NCBI RefSeq assembly: GCF_004359525.2
Contig: NZ_SCWC02000002.1
Location: forward strand, 62,001 to 126,000
Source: Macrococcus equipercicus
Lineage (GTDB): Bacteria; Bacillota; Bacilli; Staphylococcales; Staphylococcaceae
Reading direction: 5' to 3'
DNA length: 64,000 nucleotides
Shown: one piece after another, positions 54,338-63,449 of the stretch
Layout: every line of letters starts with the position of its first letter
Numbering within the stretch: position 1 is the stretch's first letter
The notes under the pieces: generated by a model
Databases searched by the model: none
What the model was told of the DNA's origin: nothing
Seen by the model: only the letters and a program-made list of their open reading frames with translations
Translations under genes and position numbers: made by a program

Positions 54338-55603
54338 ATGGATTATTTAGAGAGTTTATACTGGATACATGAGCGGACGAAGTTTGGAATCAAGCCGGGT
54401 GTCAAACGGATGCGCTGGATGCTTGACCGTCTAGGCAATCCAGAGCAGCATATTAACGGCATTCATGTCGTCGGGACGAACGGCAAAGGTTCGACCGTCA
54501 GCTATTTGAAGAATGTGCTGATGGCTAACAACTATCAGGTCGGTACGTTTACGTCTCCTTATATCGAGACTTTCAACGAGCGTATCAGCTTGAATGGTCA
54601 GCCGATAACAGATGACGACATCGTCTGTCTTGTTGACCGTGTCAGACCAGTCAGTGAACAGCTGGCTGCCGAAACAGAACTCGGTCAGGCGACAGAGTTT
54701 GAAATCATCACATTGATGATGTTCCTTTATTTCGGTGAAATCCACCCGGTTGACTTTGTTGTCGTTGAGGCAGGACTCGGTGCGAAGAATGATTCAACGA
54801 ACGTTTTTGTACCCGTAATGACGGTGCTGACAAGCATTGGTCTTGACCATACGAACATTATAGGTGACACATACCTTGATATCGCTAAAGAAAAAGCGGG
54901 TGTCGTCAAGCCCGGCGTACCACTTGTCTATGCGATCAAAAATGATGAGGCGCGTAACTATGTCATTCAGCAGGCCGAACATTATCATGCGAAAGCGATT
55001 GAACTGACACGGGATTTCCATGTCATTCCTTTCGGCAGGGAATTCACATACCGTTACAAAGACTATGAACTGGAGCATATTGAACTGAAGATGATCGGCA
55101 GACATCAGCAGGAAAATGCTGCAGTGGCCATCACTACACTGATAGAAATGTTCGAACGCGGCATGATCATGCTTGATTTCAACAAGATGATTGAAGCCAT
55201 TGAGGAGACGACATGGACCGGCCGCATTGAGAAGATTCAGGACCATCCGACCATCATACTGGACGGCGCCCACAACAAGGAGTCCATCGATGTCCTTGTG
55301 GAAACGATGAATACGCATTATCCGGACCGGCGCATCGATGTGCTGTTCAGTGCGATTGACGGTAAACCGATCGGCAGCATGCTGATGGCGCTTGAAGACA
55401 TCGCCGCGACGTTTTATGTCACGGAGTTTGACTTCCCTAAAGCGCTGCCTGTCGATGTCATCTATGAGAATGTCGAACATGAACGCGTCGAGAAAGTGAA
55501 AGATTACGGCTCGCTCATTAAAAACTATGACGGAGATCTGCTGCTTGTGACCGGCAGTCTTTATTTCATCAGCGCCGTGAAAAATTATTTAAAAAATAAC
55601 TAA
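54338..55603 (+). CDS. folC: folylpolyglutamate synthase/dihydrofolate synthase
   Basis: A 421-residue Mur-ligase-like enzyme that adds glutamates to folates. P-loop VVGTNGKGSTVSYL (about 45), FTSPYIETFNERI (about 75), and the C-domain DGAHNKESIDVL (about 310) are typical. It starts 11 bases after valS and shares its transcript. Confidence 0.96.
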   Translation: MDYLESLYWIHERTKFGIKPGVKRMRWMLDRLGNPEQHINGIHVVGTNGKGSTVSYLKNVLMANNYQVGTFTSPYIETFNERISLNGQPITDDDIVCLVDRVRPVSEQLAAETELGQATEFEIITLMMFLYFGEIHPVDFVVVEAGLGAKNDSTNVFVPVMTVLTSIGLDHTNIIGDTYLDIAKEKAGVVKPGVPLVYAIKNDEARNYVIQQAEHYHAKAIELTRDFHVIPFGREFTYRYKDYELEHIELKMIGRHQQENAAVAITTLIEMFERGMIMLDFNKMIEAIEETTWTGRIEKIQDHPTIILDGAHNKESIDVLVETMNTHYPDRRIDVLFSAIDGKPIGSMLMALEDIAATFYVTEFDFPKALPVDVIYENVEHERVEKVKDYGSLIKNYDGDLLLVTGSLYFISAVKNYLKNN

Positions 55604-55622
55604 TGGTTATTTGATTTTTCCT

Positions 55623-55790
55623 ATGGAGACAAGATTACCGCATCAATACGCTTTACTGCTTATTCTTACGCCCGGCTTACATGCGTCACTGCTTGCAGCG
55701 GCCGGCATCCTTTATACAAGATGGCTGAAGTTTGTCTGGAAGATTGCGCTGATTAGGGTCGCGATCTGCCCTGATTGTCTGTTTCTATAA
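55623..55790 (+). CDS. possible 55-residue membrane protein or remnant
   Basis: ATG at 55623 to TAA at 55788-55790 encodes METRLPHQYALLLILTPGLH, a second hydrophobic stretch and a cysteine pair near the end (ICPDC). No ribosome binding site is visible. G+C and codon use resemble the flanking genes, so it may be a fragment of a lost gene between folC and comC. Confidence 0.25.
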   Translation: METRLPHQYALLLILTPGLHASLLAAAGILYTRWLKFVWKIALIRVAICPDCLFL

Positions 55791-55791
55791 C

Positions 55792-55829
55792 TTGATGACT
55801 AACAATTTTTTGGCTCATAATGATAATCA
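55792..55829 (+). promoter_or_regulatory. promoter overlapped by a Fur-box-like sequence
   Basis: TTGATG (55792-55797), 18-base spacer, CATAAT (55816-55821). TCATAATGATAATCA (55815-55829) matches TGATAAT-N-ATTATCA at 12 of 14 positions and covers the -10 box and start site. Confidence 0.5.
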
Positions 55830-55914
55830 CTGCTCATTTTCCTGAAAACGATCACTAATCCTGCAGATTTTGATGAAAACGACGACGTTCATCAAAATCT
55901 GCAGGATTTTTTTG
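55830..55914 (+). ncRNA. candidate small RNA with strong terminator
   Basis: Between the promoter and a very strong hairpin there is no ORF. The hairpin is a 21-base perfect stem, arms 55857-55877 and 55888-55908, loop AACGACGACG, then a T-run to 55913. A transcript of about 85 bases results, with a single-stranded 5' part (CTGCTCATTTTCCTGAAAAC). If the Fur box works, it would be made under iron limitation. The alternative is that the hairpin only ends the valS-folC transcript. Confidence 0.45.
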
Positions 55915-55992
55915 GAGTTTCATCATTTTCTGTATTTTTACGAACAGATTTGTCTGTTATACAGTAGAACTATCAATGATGGAGGTGATAAT

Positions 55993-56700
55993 ATGTGGTC
56001 GATGATCATCGGTAGTGTGATCGGTTCTTTTATGTGGTGTGTAATGGATAACGAGGGTTCTTTATTGAGACGGTCGCATTGTCAGTCATGCGGCAAGTCT
56101 CTTGGCTGGTATGAACTGATTCCTGTATTAAGTTATTTCATGCAGCGCGGCAGATGCAGGCTGTGCCGTCAGCGTATACCTGTCAGTCACGTTGTCGTTG
56201 AAGTGCTGTTTGCGCTTATGTTTCTGCTGTTGACCGCCCGTCCTGACGAGATGACCGCCAACTGTGTGCTCTTGATCTGCTTTCTAGTACCGCTTGCGAT
56301 TTATGATACGTATCATTTTCGTATTCCGGACCATATGACGTTCCTCTTTTTTCTGCTGCTGCTGATCTTCAACGTTGAGCAGCTGCTGGATTTTGGTCAT
56401 CTGTTGTCAGCCGGTCTGATGATTCTGCTGCTGCATTTATTTTATTTTCTGACGGGAAGTATCGGTTACGGCGATGTGAAGCTGCTTTCTGTCATGTCGC
56501 TCTTTCTGCCCTGGCCGTATTTCGTGCTCATTTTTATGCTCACTTATGTCATCGGCGGCATTGCCGCCATCATCTTTCTCTGCTATAAGAACCAGCTGAA
56601 GAAGATTCCGTTTGTTCCTTTCATTGCGACAAGCACGATGATTGTGCTCTTTTACTACGATGAATTATATTCTATTTATTTCGGAGGTTTTTTAACTTGA
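55993..56700 (+). CDS. comC: type IV prepilin peptidase (competence ComC type)
   Basis: A 235-residue membrane aspartic protease that cleaves and methylates competence pseudopilins. Zinc cysteines CQSCGKSLGW and CRLCRQRIP (about 34-60) precede the catalytic aspartates in IYDTYHFRIPD (about 140) and GYGDVK (about 185). ATG at 55993 with GGAGGTG; an upstream start would run into the terminator hairpin. Overlaps radC by one base. Confidence 0.95.
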   Translation: MWSMIIGSVIGSFMWCVMDNEGSLLRRSHCQSCGKSLGWYELIPVLSYFMQRGRCRLCRQRIPVSHVVVEVLFALMFLLLTARPDEMTANCVLLICFLVPLAIYDTYHFRIPDHMTFLFFLLLLIFNVEQLLDFGHLLSAGLMILLLHLFYFLTGSIGYGDVKLLSVMSLFLPWPYFVLIFMLTYVIGGIAAIIFLCYKNQLKKIPFVPFIATSTMIVLFYYDELYSIYFGGFLT

Positions 56701-57368
56701 TGCTGACGATGATTGAACATGATAAACCACGCGAACGCCTGATGACCTATGGCCCCGAGCAGCTCACCAACCAGGAGCTGCTGGCCATTGTCATCAATAC
56801 AGGAACTAAGGACGAATCCGTGCTTGAAGTCGCCAATAAAGTACTGAATCAAGTCGGCAACGTCAGAGAATTGAGGTATTTGACACTGCAGGAACTGAGG
56901 GAGATCCGGGGAATCGGCGAAAAGAAGGCGGTGACCATGCTTGCGATGATTGAACTTGCGGTACGCATGCATACGCACTCGCTGGAAGATAAAATACGCA
57001 TTAAAACTCCGCAATGTGTCGCTGATCTTTTGATGGAGCGGATGCGCTATTATACGCAGGAGCACTTTATCGGCTTATATTTAAACACAAAAAATATCAT
57101 TATTCATGAACAGCTGATCTTTAAAGGGTCATTGAATGCATCGATTGTGCATCCGCGTGAAGTATTCCGGGAGGCGGTCAAGCGGTCGGCTGCAAATATC
57201 ATCGTAGTCCACAATCATCCATCCGGTGATCCGACGCCGTCTGTCGAAGACATCGAAGCGACGAAGCGGCTGATGAACTGCGGGACGATGTTCGGCATAG
57301 AGGTGCTGGATCACTTGATCATCGGTGACGGTACGTTTGTCAGCATCAAGGAAAAAGGGCTGCTGTAG
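56700..57368 (+). CDS. radC: RadC family protein (JAB1/MPN+ domain)
   Basis: A 222-residue protein with an N-terminal helix-hairpin-helix (LREIRGIGEKKAVTML, about 62) and a C-terminal JAMM metalloprotease-like domain: VHNHPSGDPTPSVEDIEATK (about 169-188) with metal ligands His, His and Asp. The name comes from an old repair phenotype; the role is unclear, possibly linked to transformation. It starts within the comC stop (TGATG). Confidence 0.94.
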   Translation: MLTMIEHDKPRERLMTYGPEQLTNQELLAIVINTGTKDESVLEVANKVLNQVGNVRELRYLTLQELREIRGIGEKKAVTMLAMIELAVRMHTHSLEDKIRIKTPQCVADLLMERMRYYTQEHFIGLYLNTKNIIIHEQLIFKGSLNASIVHPREVFREAVKRSAANIIVVHNHPSGDPTPSVEDIEATKRLMNCGTMFGIEVLDHLIIGDGTFVSIKEKGLL

Positions 57369-57412
57369 TGTTATCTGTTCAGCTATCCGCTATAATTAGG
57401 GAGAGGTGAACT

Positions 57413-57700
57413 ATGGATATATTTGCGACGATTTTTCTGCTGCTGCTGATAGCCCCGATGGTCTATATGTACAGCATATTGAACAAAGAACCCGTGATTG
57501 TAAGAAAGCATTTTGTGACGACATTTATAATGGCATTTGCCGGTATGAGCCTATTTCCGATTATTTTCTTTACACTGCTGAAGAATACATATGCGGGAAG
57601 TATCATCAGCGTTGTGCTCAGCGCGCTTGCCGCAGGAGTCATCTGGGGGCTGCTCTCTGTGCTGTTTCTGTTCGTCATTAAAAAATGGCTGAAAAGATAA
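57413..57700 (+). CDS. three-helix membrane protein, unknown
   Basis: A 95-residue protein with GGAGAGGTG site. Helices at about 2-20, 38-58 and 66-90, short basic ends (KKWLKR). No family recognised. It lies between radC and the ABC exporter operon, which has its own promoter. Confidence 0.7.
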   Translation: MDIFATIFLLLLIAPMVYMYSILNKEPVIVRKHFVTTFIMAFAGMSLFPIIFFTLLKNTYAGSIISVVLSALAAGVIWGLLSVLFLFVIKKWLKR

Positions 57701-57724
57701 TTGTTCGGAAAACGAATATTTATA

Positions 57725-57753
57725 TTGCCAAACTTAGTTTTTTGAATTATGAT
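57725..57753 (+). promoter_or_regulatory. promoter of the leader peptide and ABC exporter operon
   Basis: TTGCCA (57725-57730), 17-base spacer, TATGAT (57748-57753), 34 bases before the leader peptide start. Confidence 0.7.
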
Positions 57754-57786
57754 AATATTGAAAATTAAGAAAAGGAGGATAAGACC

Positions 57787-57852
57787 ATGAAAAACTATCA
57801 GGATAAACTGCTCGTAATTTCATATCTTCCTCCTCAATGGGCTGTTTTTTAG
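57787..57852 (+). CDS. leader peptide of the ABC exporter operon (BmrB-like)
   Basis: A 21-residue ORF with a perfect AAGGAGG eight bases upstream. It starts MKNYQDKLLVIS and ends YLPPQWAVF; the Pro-Pro pair near the end is a natural slow point for ribosomes. A rho-independent hairpin lies 31 bases downstream, ahead of the exporter genes. CCTCCTCAAT in the ORF can pair with ATTGGAGGAG just after it. From memory, bmrB-bmrCD of Bacillus has the same layout and induces the exporter when antibiotics stall ribosomes. Confidence 0.8.
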   Translation: MKNYQDKLLVISYLPPQWAVF

Positions 57853-57882
57853 TTTATTGGAGGAGTATAACTCCTTACGTTT

Positions 57883-57921
57883 AAAGCGCATGCTTTCCAT
57901 TCGGAAGGTGTGCGTTTTTTT
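57883..57921 (+). terminator. attenuator hairpin ahead of the ABC exporter genes
   Basis: A 16-pair stem with G-U pairs, arms 57883-57898 and 57903-57918, loop ATTC, ending in seven T. It lies between the leader peptide and the exporter start at 57962, so readthrough must be regulated. Confidence 0.85.
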
Positions 57922-57961
57922 GCGTTTAGGACAGCATGATTGACAGAAAAGGAGTGAACTT

Positions 57962-59701
57962 ATGTTTTCCGTACTATTTAAATTAAGCTGGTTTTTTGAG
58001 CAGGAAAAGAAACGGTATTTGATTGCTGTGCTGCTGCTGCTTGCTGCCAACGTGACAGAGATTCTGCCGCCGTGGATCATCGGCAGGACGATTGACTACA
58101 TCAATACAGGCACGCTGACACGGAAACTACTGACCGAGATTCTCGTCTTCTTCGTCGGACTGACCGTCGTCGGCTATATGATTCATTATTTCTGGCGCTA
58201 TTTACTGTTCAACGGCTCACAGCTGCTGGAAAGTCTGATGCGCCGGAAATTGATGGCGAAGTTTCTGACGATGAGTCCGAGTTTTTATGAGAAGAACAGA
58301 ACAGGTGACTTGATGGCAAGAGCGACCAATGATTTATCAGCCATCAGACAGACTGTCGGTTTCGGGATTCTGACATTGATCGACAGCACGACTTTTATGG
58401 CGACCATCATTTTGATGATGGGATTCACTATCTCATGGAAGTTGACGTTATTTGCACTGCTGCCGCTGCCGTTTCTTGCGCTTGTCGAGCAGAAGCTCGG
58501 TAAGCTGATTCACGAGCGTTATACAGTGAGCCAGGATGCGTTCGGTGACATGAATGATGATGTCCTTGAATCCATTGAAGGAATTCGCGTGACGCGTGCA
58601 TTCGCGCAGGAAGACAACTTGAACAATAAGTTTTTTGCGATGACAACAGATGTCGTCAACAAATTCATGCATGTGGAGCGTCTGGATGCCCTGTTCAAGC
58701 CGCTGACGATTATTGTGACAATGCTAAGTTTTATTATTGCATTAGGATATGGCAGTTTTCTTGTCAATCAAGGTGAGATCACTATCGGCGGGCTGATTAC
58801 ATTTAACGTCTATTTGAACATGCTTGTCTGGCCGATGTTTGCCATTGGTCTTCTCTTCAATATTATGCAGCGCGGGAATGCATCGCTTGACCGTGTCATG
58901 GCGGTGCTCGATGAACAGGATGTGCTGCTGGATCCGGTTGATGCTGTCATACCTGACGGTCATCAAGTGGCCTTCCAGCATGTTGACTTCCAGTATCCGC
59001 TCAGTGAAACGGCGAACTTAACAGACATCAATATTCAGGTGGAGGCAGGTCAGACGCTTGGTATCGTCGGTCCGACCGGAAGCGGTAAGACGACATTGAT
59101 CAAGCAGATTCTGAAGGAATATCCGGTAGGGCAGGGCAATATATCACTTGGTGGTCATGTCATCCAGCATATGACAAAAGTAGATGTCAGAAAGAAAATC
59201 GGCTATGTCTCCCAGGAAAATATACTGTTTTCAAGAACGGTGAAAGAAAACATTAAGTTCGGCCGTCCGGACGCAACCGATGAAGAAATCCAGCATGCCA
59301 TCCATCTCGCAAACTTCACGGAAGATGTCAGACGGCTGCCGCAGGGCCTTGAGACATTGGTCGGGGAGAAAGGAATCGCTATTTCAGGTGGTCAGAAGCA
59401 GCGCATCTCAATTGCACGGGCGATGATCAAAGACCCTGAAATATTAATACTTGATGATTCATTGTCAGCGGTAGATGCGAAGACGGAAACAGCAATCATC
59501 AGTAATATTCAGCAGTCAAGACGGGGGAAAACAACAGTCATCGCTACGCACCGGTTGTCAGCCGTGCAGCACGCTGACCTGATTGTTGTCATGGACCGCG
59601 GAAAGATTGTTCAGCAAGGAAGGCATCAGGAGCTGCTGCAGTCAGGCGGCTGGTATAAGGAACAGTTTGACCGTCAGCAGTTAGGGGAGGAGGAACTGTA
59701 A
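57962..59701 (+). CDS. heterodimeric multidrug ABC exporter, first subunit (BmrC/YheI-like)
   Basis: A 579-residue half-transporter: six helices (about 15-300), then an ATPase. Walker A is GPTGSGKTT (about 373), signature ISGGQKQR (about 476), Walker B ILILDDSLSAVD with Asp in place of the catalytic Glu (about 500). The loss of the glutamate marks the degenerate-site member of a heterodimer. It overlaps the second subunit gene by one base. By the leader and order, it corresponds to Bacillus YheI/BmrC, which exports several drugs. Confidence 0.93.
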   Translation: MFSVLFKLSWFFEQEKKRYLIAVLLLLAANVTEILPPWIIGRTIDYINTGTLTRKLLTEILVFFVGLTVVGYMIHYFWRYLLFNGSQLLESLMRRKLMAKFLTMSPSFYEKNRTGDLMARATNDLSAIRQTVGFGILTLIDSTTFMATIILMMGFTISWKLTLFALLPLPFLALVEQKLGKLIHERYTVSQDAFGDMNDDVLESIEGIRVTRAFAQEDNLNNKFFAMTTDVVNKFMHVERLDALFKPLTIIVTMLSFIIALGYGSFLVNQGEITIGGLITFNVYLNMLVWPMFAIGLLFNIMQRGNASLDRVMAVLDEQDVLLDPVDAVIPDGHQVAFQHVDFQYPLSETANLTDINIQVEAGQTLGIVGPTGSGKTTLIKQILKEYPVGQGNISLGGHVIQHMTKVDVRKKIGYVSQENILFSRTVKENIKFGRPDATDEEIQHAIHLANFTEDVRRLPQGLETLVGEKGIAISGGQKQRISIARAMIKDPEILILDDSLSAVDAKTETAIISNIQQSRRGKTTVIATHRLSAVQHADLIVVMDRGKIVQQGRHQELLQSGGWYKEQFDRQQLGEEEL

Positions 59702-61440
59702 TGTCAGTGACGAAACGCTTGTTCAAAGAAGCCATGCAATATAAGCGTATGTTCATTATCGGTCTGGTTATCTTGATTCTAGCCGTGATGGCAGAACTTA
59801 TCGGACCAATCATCGCTATGACCATTATTGATGATCATGTGAGACCTGCGAAGTCAGGGGTCATTAATATGGCACCGATTTATCAACTGCTTGCATTGTA
59901 TGCAGTGGTCGCTGTGATCAATGCTGTATTGAGTTATTATCAGACCATTTATTTTCAGAATGCCGGCTCCAATGTGATTAAAAATTTGAGAAATCATTTA
60001 TTTGTCCATATGCAGCGGCTGCCTATCAAATATTTCGACAACTTACCGGCCGGAAAAGTCGTCGCCAGAATTACAAACGATACGCAGACCATCCTTGAAT
60101 TATTCACAGTGATGCTGCCGACTTATATTTCCGGAATCGCTAACATACTGGGCATTATCATTGCGATTTTCTATTTCAACTGGAAGCTGGGATTGACAGC
60201 ATTGATTGTTGTGCCGCTGCTGTTTGCCTGGCTGACGTTCTACCGGAAGTTATCAGACCAGTACAATCATGTCACACGAGAGAAGAACAGTGATATGAAT
60301 GCGATGCTCAATGAATCGATCAACGGGATGACGATTATCCAGGCATTTAACCAGGAGCAGAAGATTCAGGCGGAGTTCAATGAGCTGAATGAAACTTACT
60401 TGAAGAACTATTCAAGAATCATTCAGCTGGATTCATTGACCAGCCATAACTTGATGGGCACCATCCGCGCATTGATATTTGCCGTTATGATCTATGTATT
60501 CGGGACAACGTTCCTCAGCGGCTCCAATGCGATGACTGTCGGGATGATGTATATACTCGTCGACTATTTGACGCGCTTATTCAATCCGATGTTTAATATG
60601 GTCAACAACTTAAGTGTACTGGAACAGGCCAGAGTGTCCGCTAACCGCGTCTATGAAATGATGGACGAAGAACCTGAAGTCATGGAAGACAAAGAGATGA
60701 TGCCTGCACAAGGACAGGTCGAGTTCAAAGACGTGTCATTTGCCTATAAGAATGATCAGTATGTGCTGAAGCATATTAATATTCAGGCGCGCCGCGGCGA
60801 GACCATCGCACTCGTCGGCCATACCGGCTCCGGGAAAAGTTCCATTATGAACTTGCTGTTCCGTTTCTATGATCCGTCTCACGGTCAGATCTTGATTGAC
60901 AGTGTAGATTCCACAACAGTGACGAAGCAGTCGCTCAGACAATCGATGGGCATTGTACTGCAGGATCCTTATTTATACAGTGGCACTATTCTCAGCAACA
61001 TCACGTTGAACGACCCTCGTATTTCAAGGGAGCGTGCAGTCGCAGCATTGAATGCAGTGGGTGGTGACCGTGTCATTCACGGGCTGGAACGCGGTATTGA
61101 TACGCCGGTCGTTGAGAAAGGAAGCACGTTATCAAGCGGACAGCGTCAGCTGATCTCGTTTGCACGGGCGCTTGCGTTCGATCCTGCCATCTTGATTCTG
61201 GACGAAGCAACGGCAAGCATTGATTCTGAGACAGAGGAGATCATTCAGAATGCGATGGATGTGCTGAAGCAGGGAAGAACGACGTTCATTATTGCACACC
61301 GGTTGTCTACTATTAAGAACGCCGACAAAATCATCGTGCTGGATAAAGGTGAAATTATTGAATCAGGAAACCACGCAGCACTCATTCAGCATGATGGCCA
61401 GTATGCTAAAATGTATCGTCTGCAGTCGGCCGGGCACTAG
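59701..61440 (+). CDS. heterodimeric multidrug ABC exporter, second subunit (BmrD/YheH-like)
   Basis: A 579-residue partner with the same layout. Walker A is GHTGSGKSS (about 375), the signature reads LSSGQRQ instead of LSGGQ, and Walker B ILILDEATASID has the catalytic Glu (about 504). Thus the pair has one complete and one impaired ATP site, as in BmrCD-type transporters. Helices extend over residues 20-300, and an N-terminal cytoplasmic segment comes first. Translation is coupled to the first subunit. Confidence 0.93.
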   Translation: MSVTKRLFKEAMQYKRMFIIGLVILILAVMAELIGPIIAMTIIDDHVRPAKSGVINMAPIYQLLALYAVVAVINAVLSYYQTIYFQNAGSNVIKNLRNHLFVHMQRLPIKYFDNLPAGKVVARITNDTQTILELFTVMLPTYISGIANILGIIIAIFYFNWKLGLTALIVVPLLFAWLTFYRKLSDQYNHVTREKNSDMNAMLNESINGMTIIQAFNQEQKIQAEFNELNETYLKNYSRIIQLDSLTSHNLMGTIRALIFAVMIYVFGTTFLSGSNAMTVGMMYILVDYLTRLFNPMFNMVNNLSVLEQARVSANRVYEMMDEEPEVMEDKEMMPAQGQVEFKDVSFAYKNDQYVLKHINIQARRGETIALVGHTGSGKSSIMNLLFRFYDPSHGQILIDSVDSTTVTKQSLRQSMGIVLQDPYLYSGTILSNITLNDPRISRERAVAALNAVGGDRVIHGLERGIDTPVVEKGSTLSSGQRQLISFARALAFDPAILILDEATASIDSETEEIIQNAMDVLKQGRTTFIIAHRLSTIKNADKIIVLDKGEIIESGNHAALIQHDGQYAKMYRLQSAGH

Positions 61441-61463
61441 CAGATCATAAGGAGATTGAATGG

Positions 61464-61946
61464 ATGGAAGCTATTGAAATCAGACCGATGACCCGCAGCT
61501 GGGCAGAACAGATTGGCGGCTGGGATTTCGGCGAAGGCTATGAGTTCTATAATATAGAAGGAGACCTTTACATTATCGAGGAGTTCCTGAACGGCCATTA
61601 TTATGCAGCGTTCTGCGATGATGAACTGATTGGATTTTTCTGTGACGGCGAGATGGCAACCGTCGCATTCGATTACGATATCATAACGGACTGCCTTGAT
61701 ATCGGTCTGGCACTCCGTCCTGACCTGACATCACAAGGTTACGGCAGACAGCTGATGGCCGCGCTGATGGAGTTCTACAGGAACATGCAGCAGGTCAATT
61801 ACTTCAGATTGACAGTCGCTGCATTCAACAGCCGGGCAGTTCGTCTTTATGAGCGCATGGGTTTTCAGCACGTGCAGCAGTTTGAAGTCGTTGAAGGTAA
61901 TGAGCGGCTGTCGTTTTACATTATGCTGCTGGAAGTTCCATCTTAA
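61464..61946 (+). CDS. GNAT-family N-acetyltransferase
   Basis: A 160-residue acetyltransferase. IEIRPMTRSWAEQI starts the fold; the CoA-binding loop is LTSQGYGRQLMAALMEFY (about 91-108), followed by LTVAAFNSRAVRLYERMGF (about 118-136), the typical RimI-like end. The acceptor is unknown. GGAG nine bases ahead of the ATG; it follows the exporter genes by 24 bases and may be in the same transcript. Confidence 0.9.
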   Translation: MEAIEIRPMTRSWAEQIGGWDFGEGYEFYNIEGDLYIIEEFLNGHYYAAFCDDELIGFFCDGEMATVAFDYDIITDCLDIGLALRPDLTSQGYGRQLMAALMEFYRNMQQVNYFRLTVAAFNSRAVRLYERMGFQHVQQFEVVEGNERLSFYIMLLEVPS

Positions 61947-61999
61947 GACCGATGTCAGCTGACGTAGTATCTTATATAGTGATGTCAGAGGTGATAGCG

Positions 62000-62440
62000 A
62001 TGAGATTTTCATTGAGAATGTTTATGGGGTTAATACGGACAGTGGTTCTGTCTGCCATTGTTGCAGCAGTCGTTTTAGTTATAATGTTTAAAGGTCATAT
62101 GGGTTTGTGGGGAAATGAAGAAACCGCTCAGGCGGACCATCTTGTTCAGAACGGCATTAATTATTCTTTGGAAGACAATAAGCTATTTAGGAATATTCCA
62201 CTGACACAAGTGAAAAATATTTTCAATTTTATGGATAAACAGGAATTCATGGCAGTGTCAGGATTATCCCGCATAGGTTATAATGACGATTATTTGATTG
62301 CCGAGCGGGGTTCGGATTATCTGTTATACCGTTTCGGCGATAAGAACATTACATTGTTCCAGTCAGAGCAGGATCTCCAGAATCAGCTGAAAGCGCTCGG
62401 TCAGCAGATCAGCCTGCAGGAAAAATCAGCGTATCAATAA
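62000..62440 (+). CDS. DUF4930-type membrane-anchored protein upstream of mreC
   Basis: A 146-residue protein with one N-terminal helix (about 11-32, TVVLSAIVAAVVLVIMF) and an outside domain starting HMGLWGNEE. A protein of this type lies at the same position ahead of mreC in Staphylococcus, as I recall it. AGAGGTG precedes the ATG at 62000. Function unknown, perhaps envelope-related by its place. Its own terminator separates it from mreC. Confidence 0.8.
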   Translation: MRFSLRMFMGLIRTVVLSAIVAAVVLVIMFKGHMGLWGNEETAQADHLVQNGINYSLEDNKLFRNIPLTQVKNIFNFMDKQEFMAVSGLSRIGYNDDYLIAERGSDYLLYRFGDKNITLFQSEQDLQNQLKALGQQISLQEKSAYQ

Positions 62441-62446
62441 CAATAA

Positions 62447-62476
62447 AAATAATTATCTCCGGATAGTTATTTTTTT
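62447..62476 (+). terminator. terminator before mreC
   Basis: AAATAATTATC / GATAGTTATTT stem with TCCG loop, then T-run. Confidence 0.85.
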
Positions 62477-62594
62477 ATGTCATAAACGCACTTCATAAGA
62501 AACTCTCGATAATTATTGAAAAAATATACTTCGATTGAATTTAAAATATGTTATTCTTTAACTACTAACGATTACTATCAATGAGGTGTTTAAG

Positions 62595-63449
62595 TTGCCG
62601 AAATTCTACAGTCGGAACAAATTGGTCTTTGTGCTATTCGGGCTGATTATTTTTATTATGCTTGTCGGTCTGTCATTAAGAGAAAGAAATACTTCTGTCC
62701 CTGAACAGATTGCCGGCGATTCTGCGGCACTCGGGCAGCGCATTGTGTCGTATCCCGCTCTGTTCATCTCGCACAACTTATCGAATCTAGTCAATATGTG
62801 GAATGCTGAAGAAGAAAACAGACAGCTGAAAGCGAAGATTAAAGGTTTCAGCCAGGTTGAAGCGGATAACTACCGCCTGGAGAAAGAGAACAAGGAACTG
62901 CGCGATCTGCTGAAAACAGCCAGCATCGCTGACTATGATCCTGAGATTGCTACTATTATCGCGCGCAATCAGGACGAATGGATGAACACTTTCATTATCA
63001 ATAAAGGTGAATCCGCAGGTATCAAGGAAAATATGGCGGTGATGACCAACAATGGACTCGTCGGCCGCATTAAAAAGGTGAATGCGTATTCGAGCCAGGT
63101 TGAGCTGATTTCCTCGAGCGTCAAAGCAAGTAAGATCAGTGTCTCGCTGCAGCAGAGCGGTTCAGAGATTTTTGGCATGATCAATCATTATGATGACAGC
63201 AAAAGTCTGCTCGTCCTCAGTGACATTGAAAACAATGTCAAAGTCAAAGTCGGAACTAAAGTGACGACGAGCGGTCTCGGCGGCCAGTTTCCAAAAGGCA
63301 TCTTAATCGGCAGAGTCAAGAAGGTGGAAAATGATGAATTCGGTCTGAGCCAGATGGCTTATGTTGAGACAGAAGCGAACTTGAATGATATCACCCAAGT
63401 ATACGTGGCCAAGAAAAGCCCGAAAGTCACTGAAGGAAGTGGCAGTTAA
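62595..63449 (+). CDS. mreC: rod-shape/division protein MreC
   Basis: A 284-residue bitopic protein that organises cell-wall synthases. Membrane helix about 9-27 (LVFVLFGLIIFIMLVGLSL), coiled coil about 72-105 (EEENRQLKAKIKGF, EKENKELRDLL) and two beta-barrel halves (NNGLVGRIKKVN, GLGGQFPKGILIGRVKKVE). I place the start at TTG 62595, six bases after GAGGTG, giving MPKFY as in staphylococci; GTG at 62586 is the alternative. Confidence 0.95.
   Translation: MPKFYSRNKLVFVLFGLIIFIMLVGLSLRERNTSVPEQIAGDSAALGQRIVSYPALFISHNLSNLVNMWNAEEENRQLKAKIKGFSQVEADNYRLEKENKELRDLLKTASIADYDPEIATIIARNQDEWMNTFIINKGESAGIKENMAVMTNNGLVGRIKKVNAYSSQVELISSSVKASKISVSLQQSGSEIFGMINHYDDSKSLLVLSDIENNVKVKVGTKVTTSGLGGQFPKGILIGRVKKVENDEFGLSQMAYVETEANLNDITQVYVAKKSPKVTEGSGS

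Noticed and set aside
54794-55480. 228-residue minus-strand frame opposite folC
   Set aside because: Long but antisense to a clear folC gene, rich in His, Arg and Phe as expected for a reverse-strand shadow, and with no start signal.
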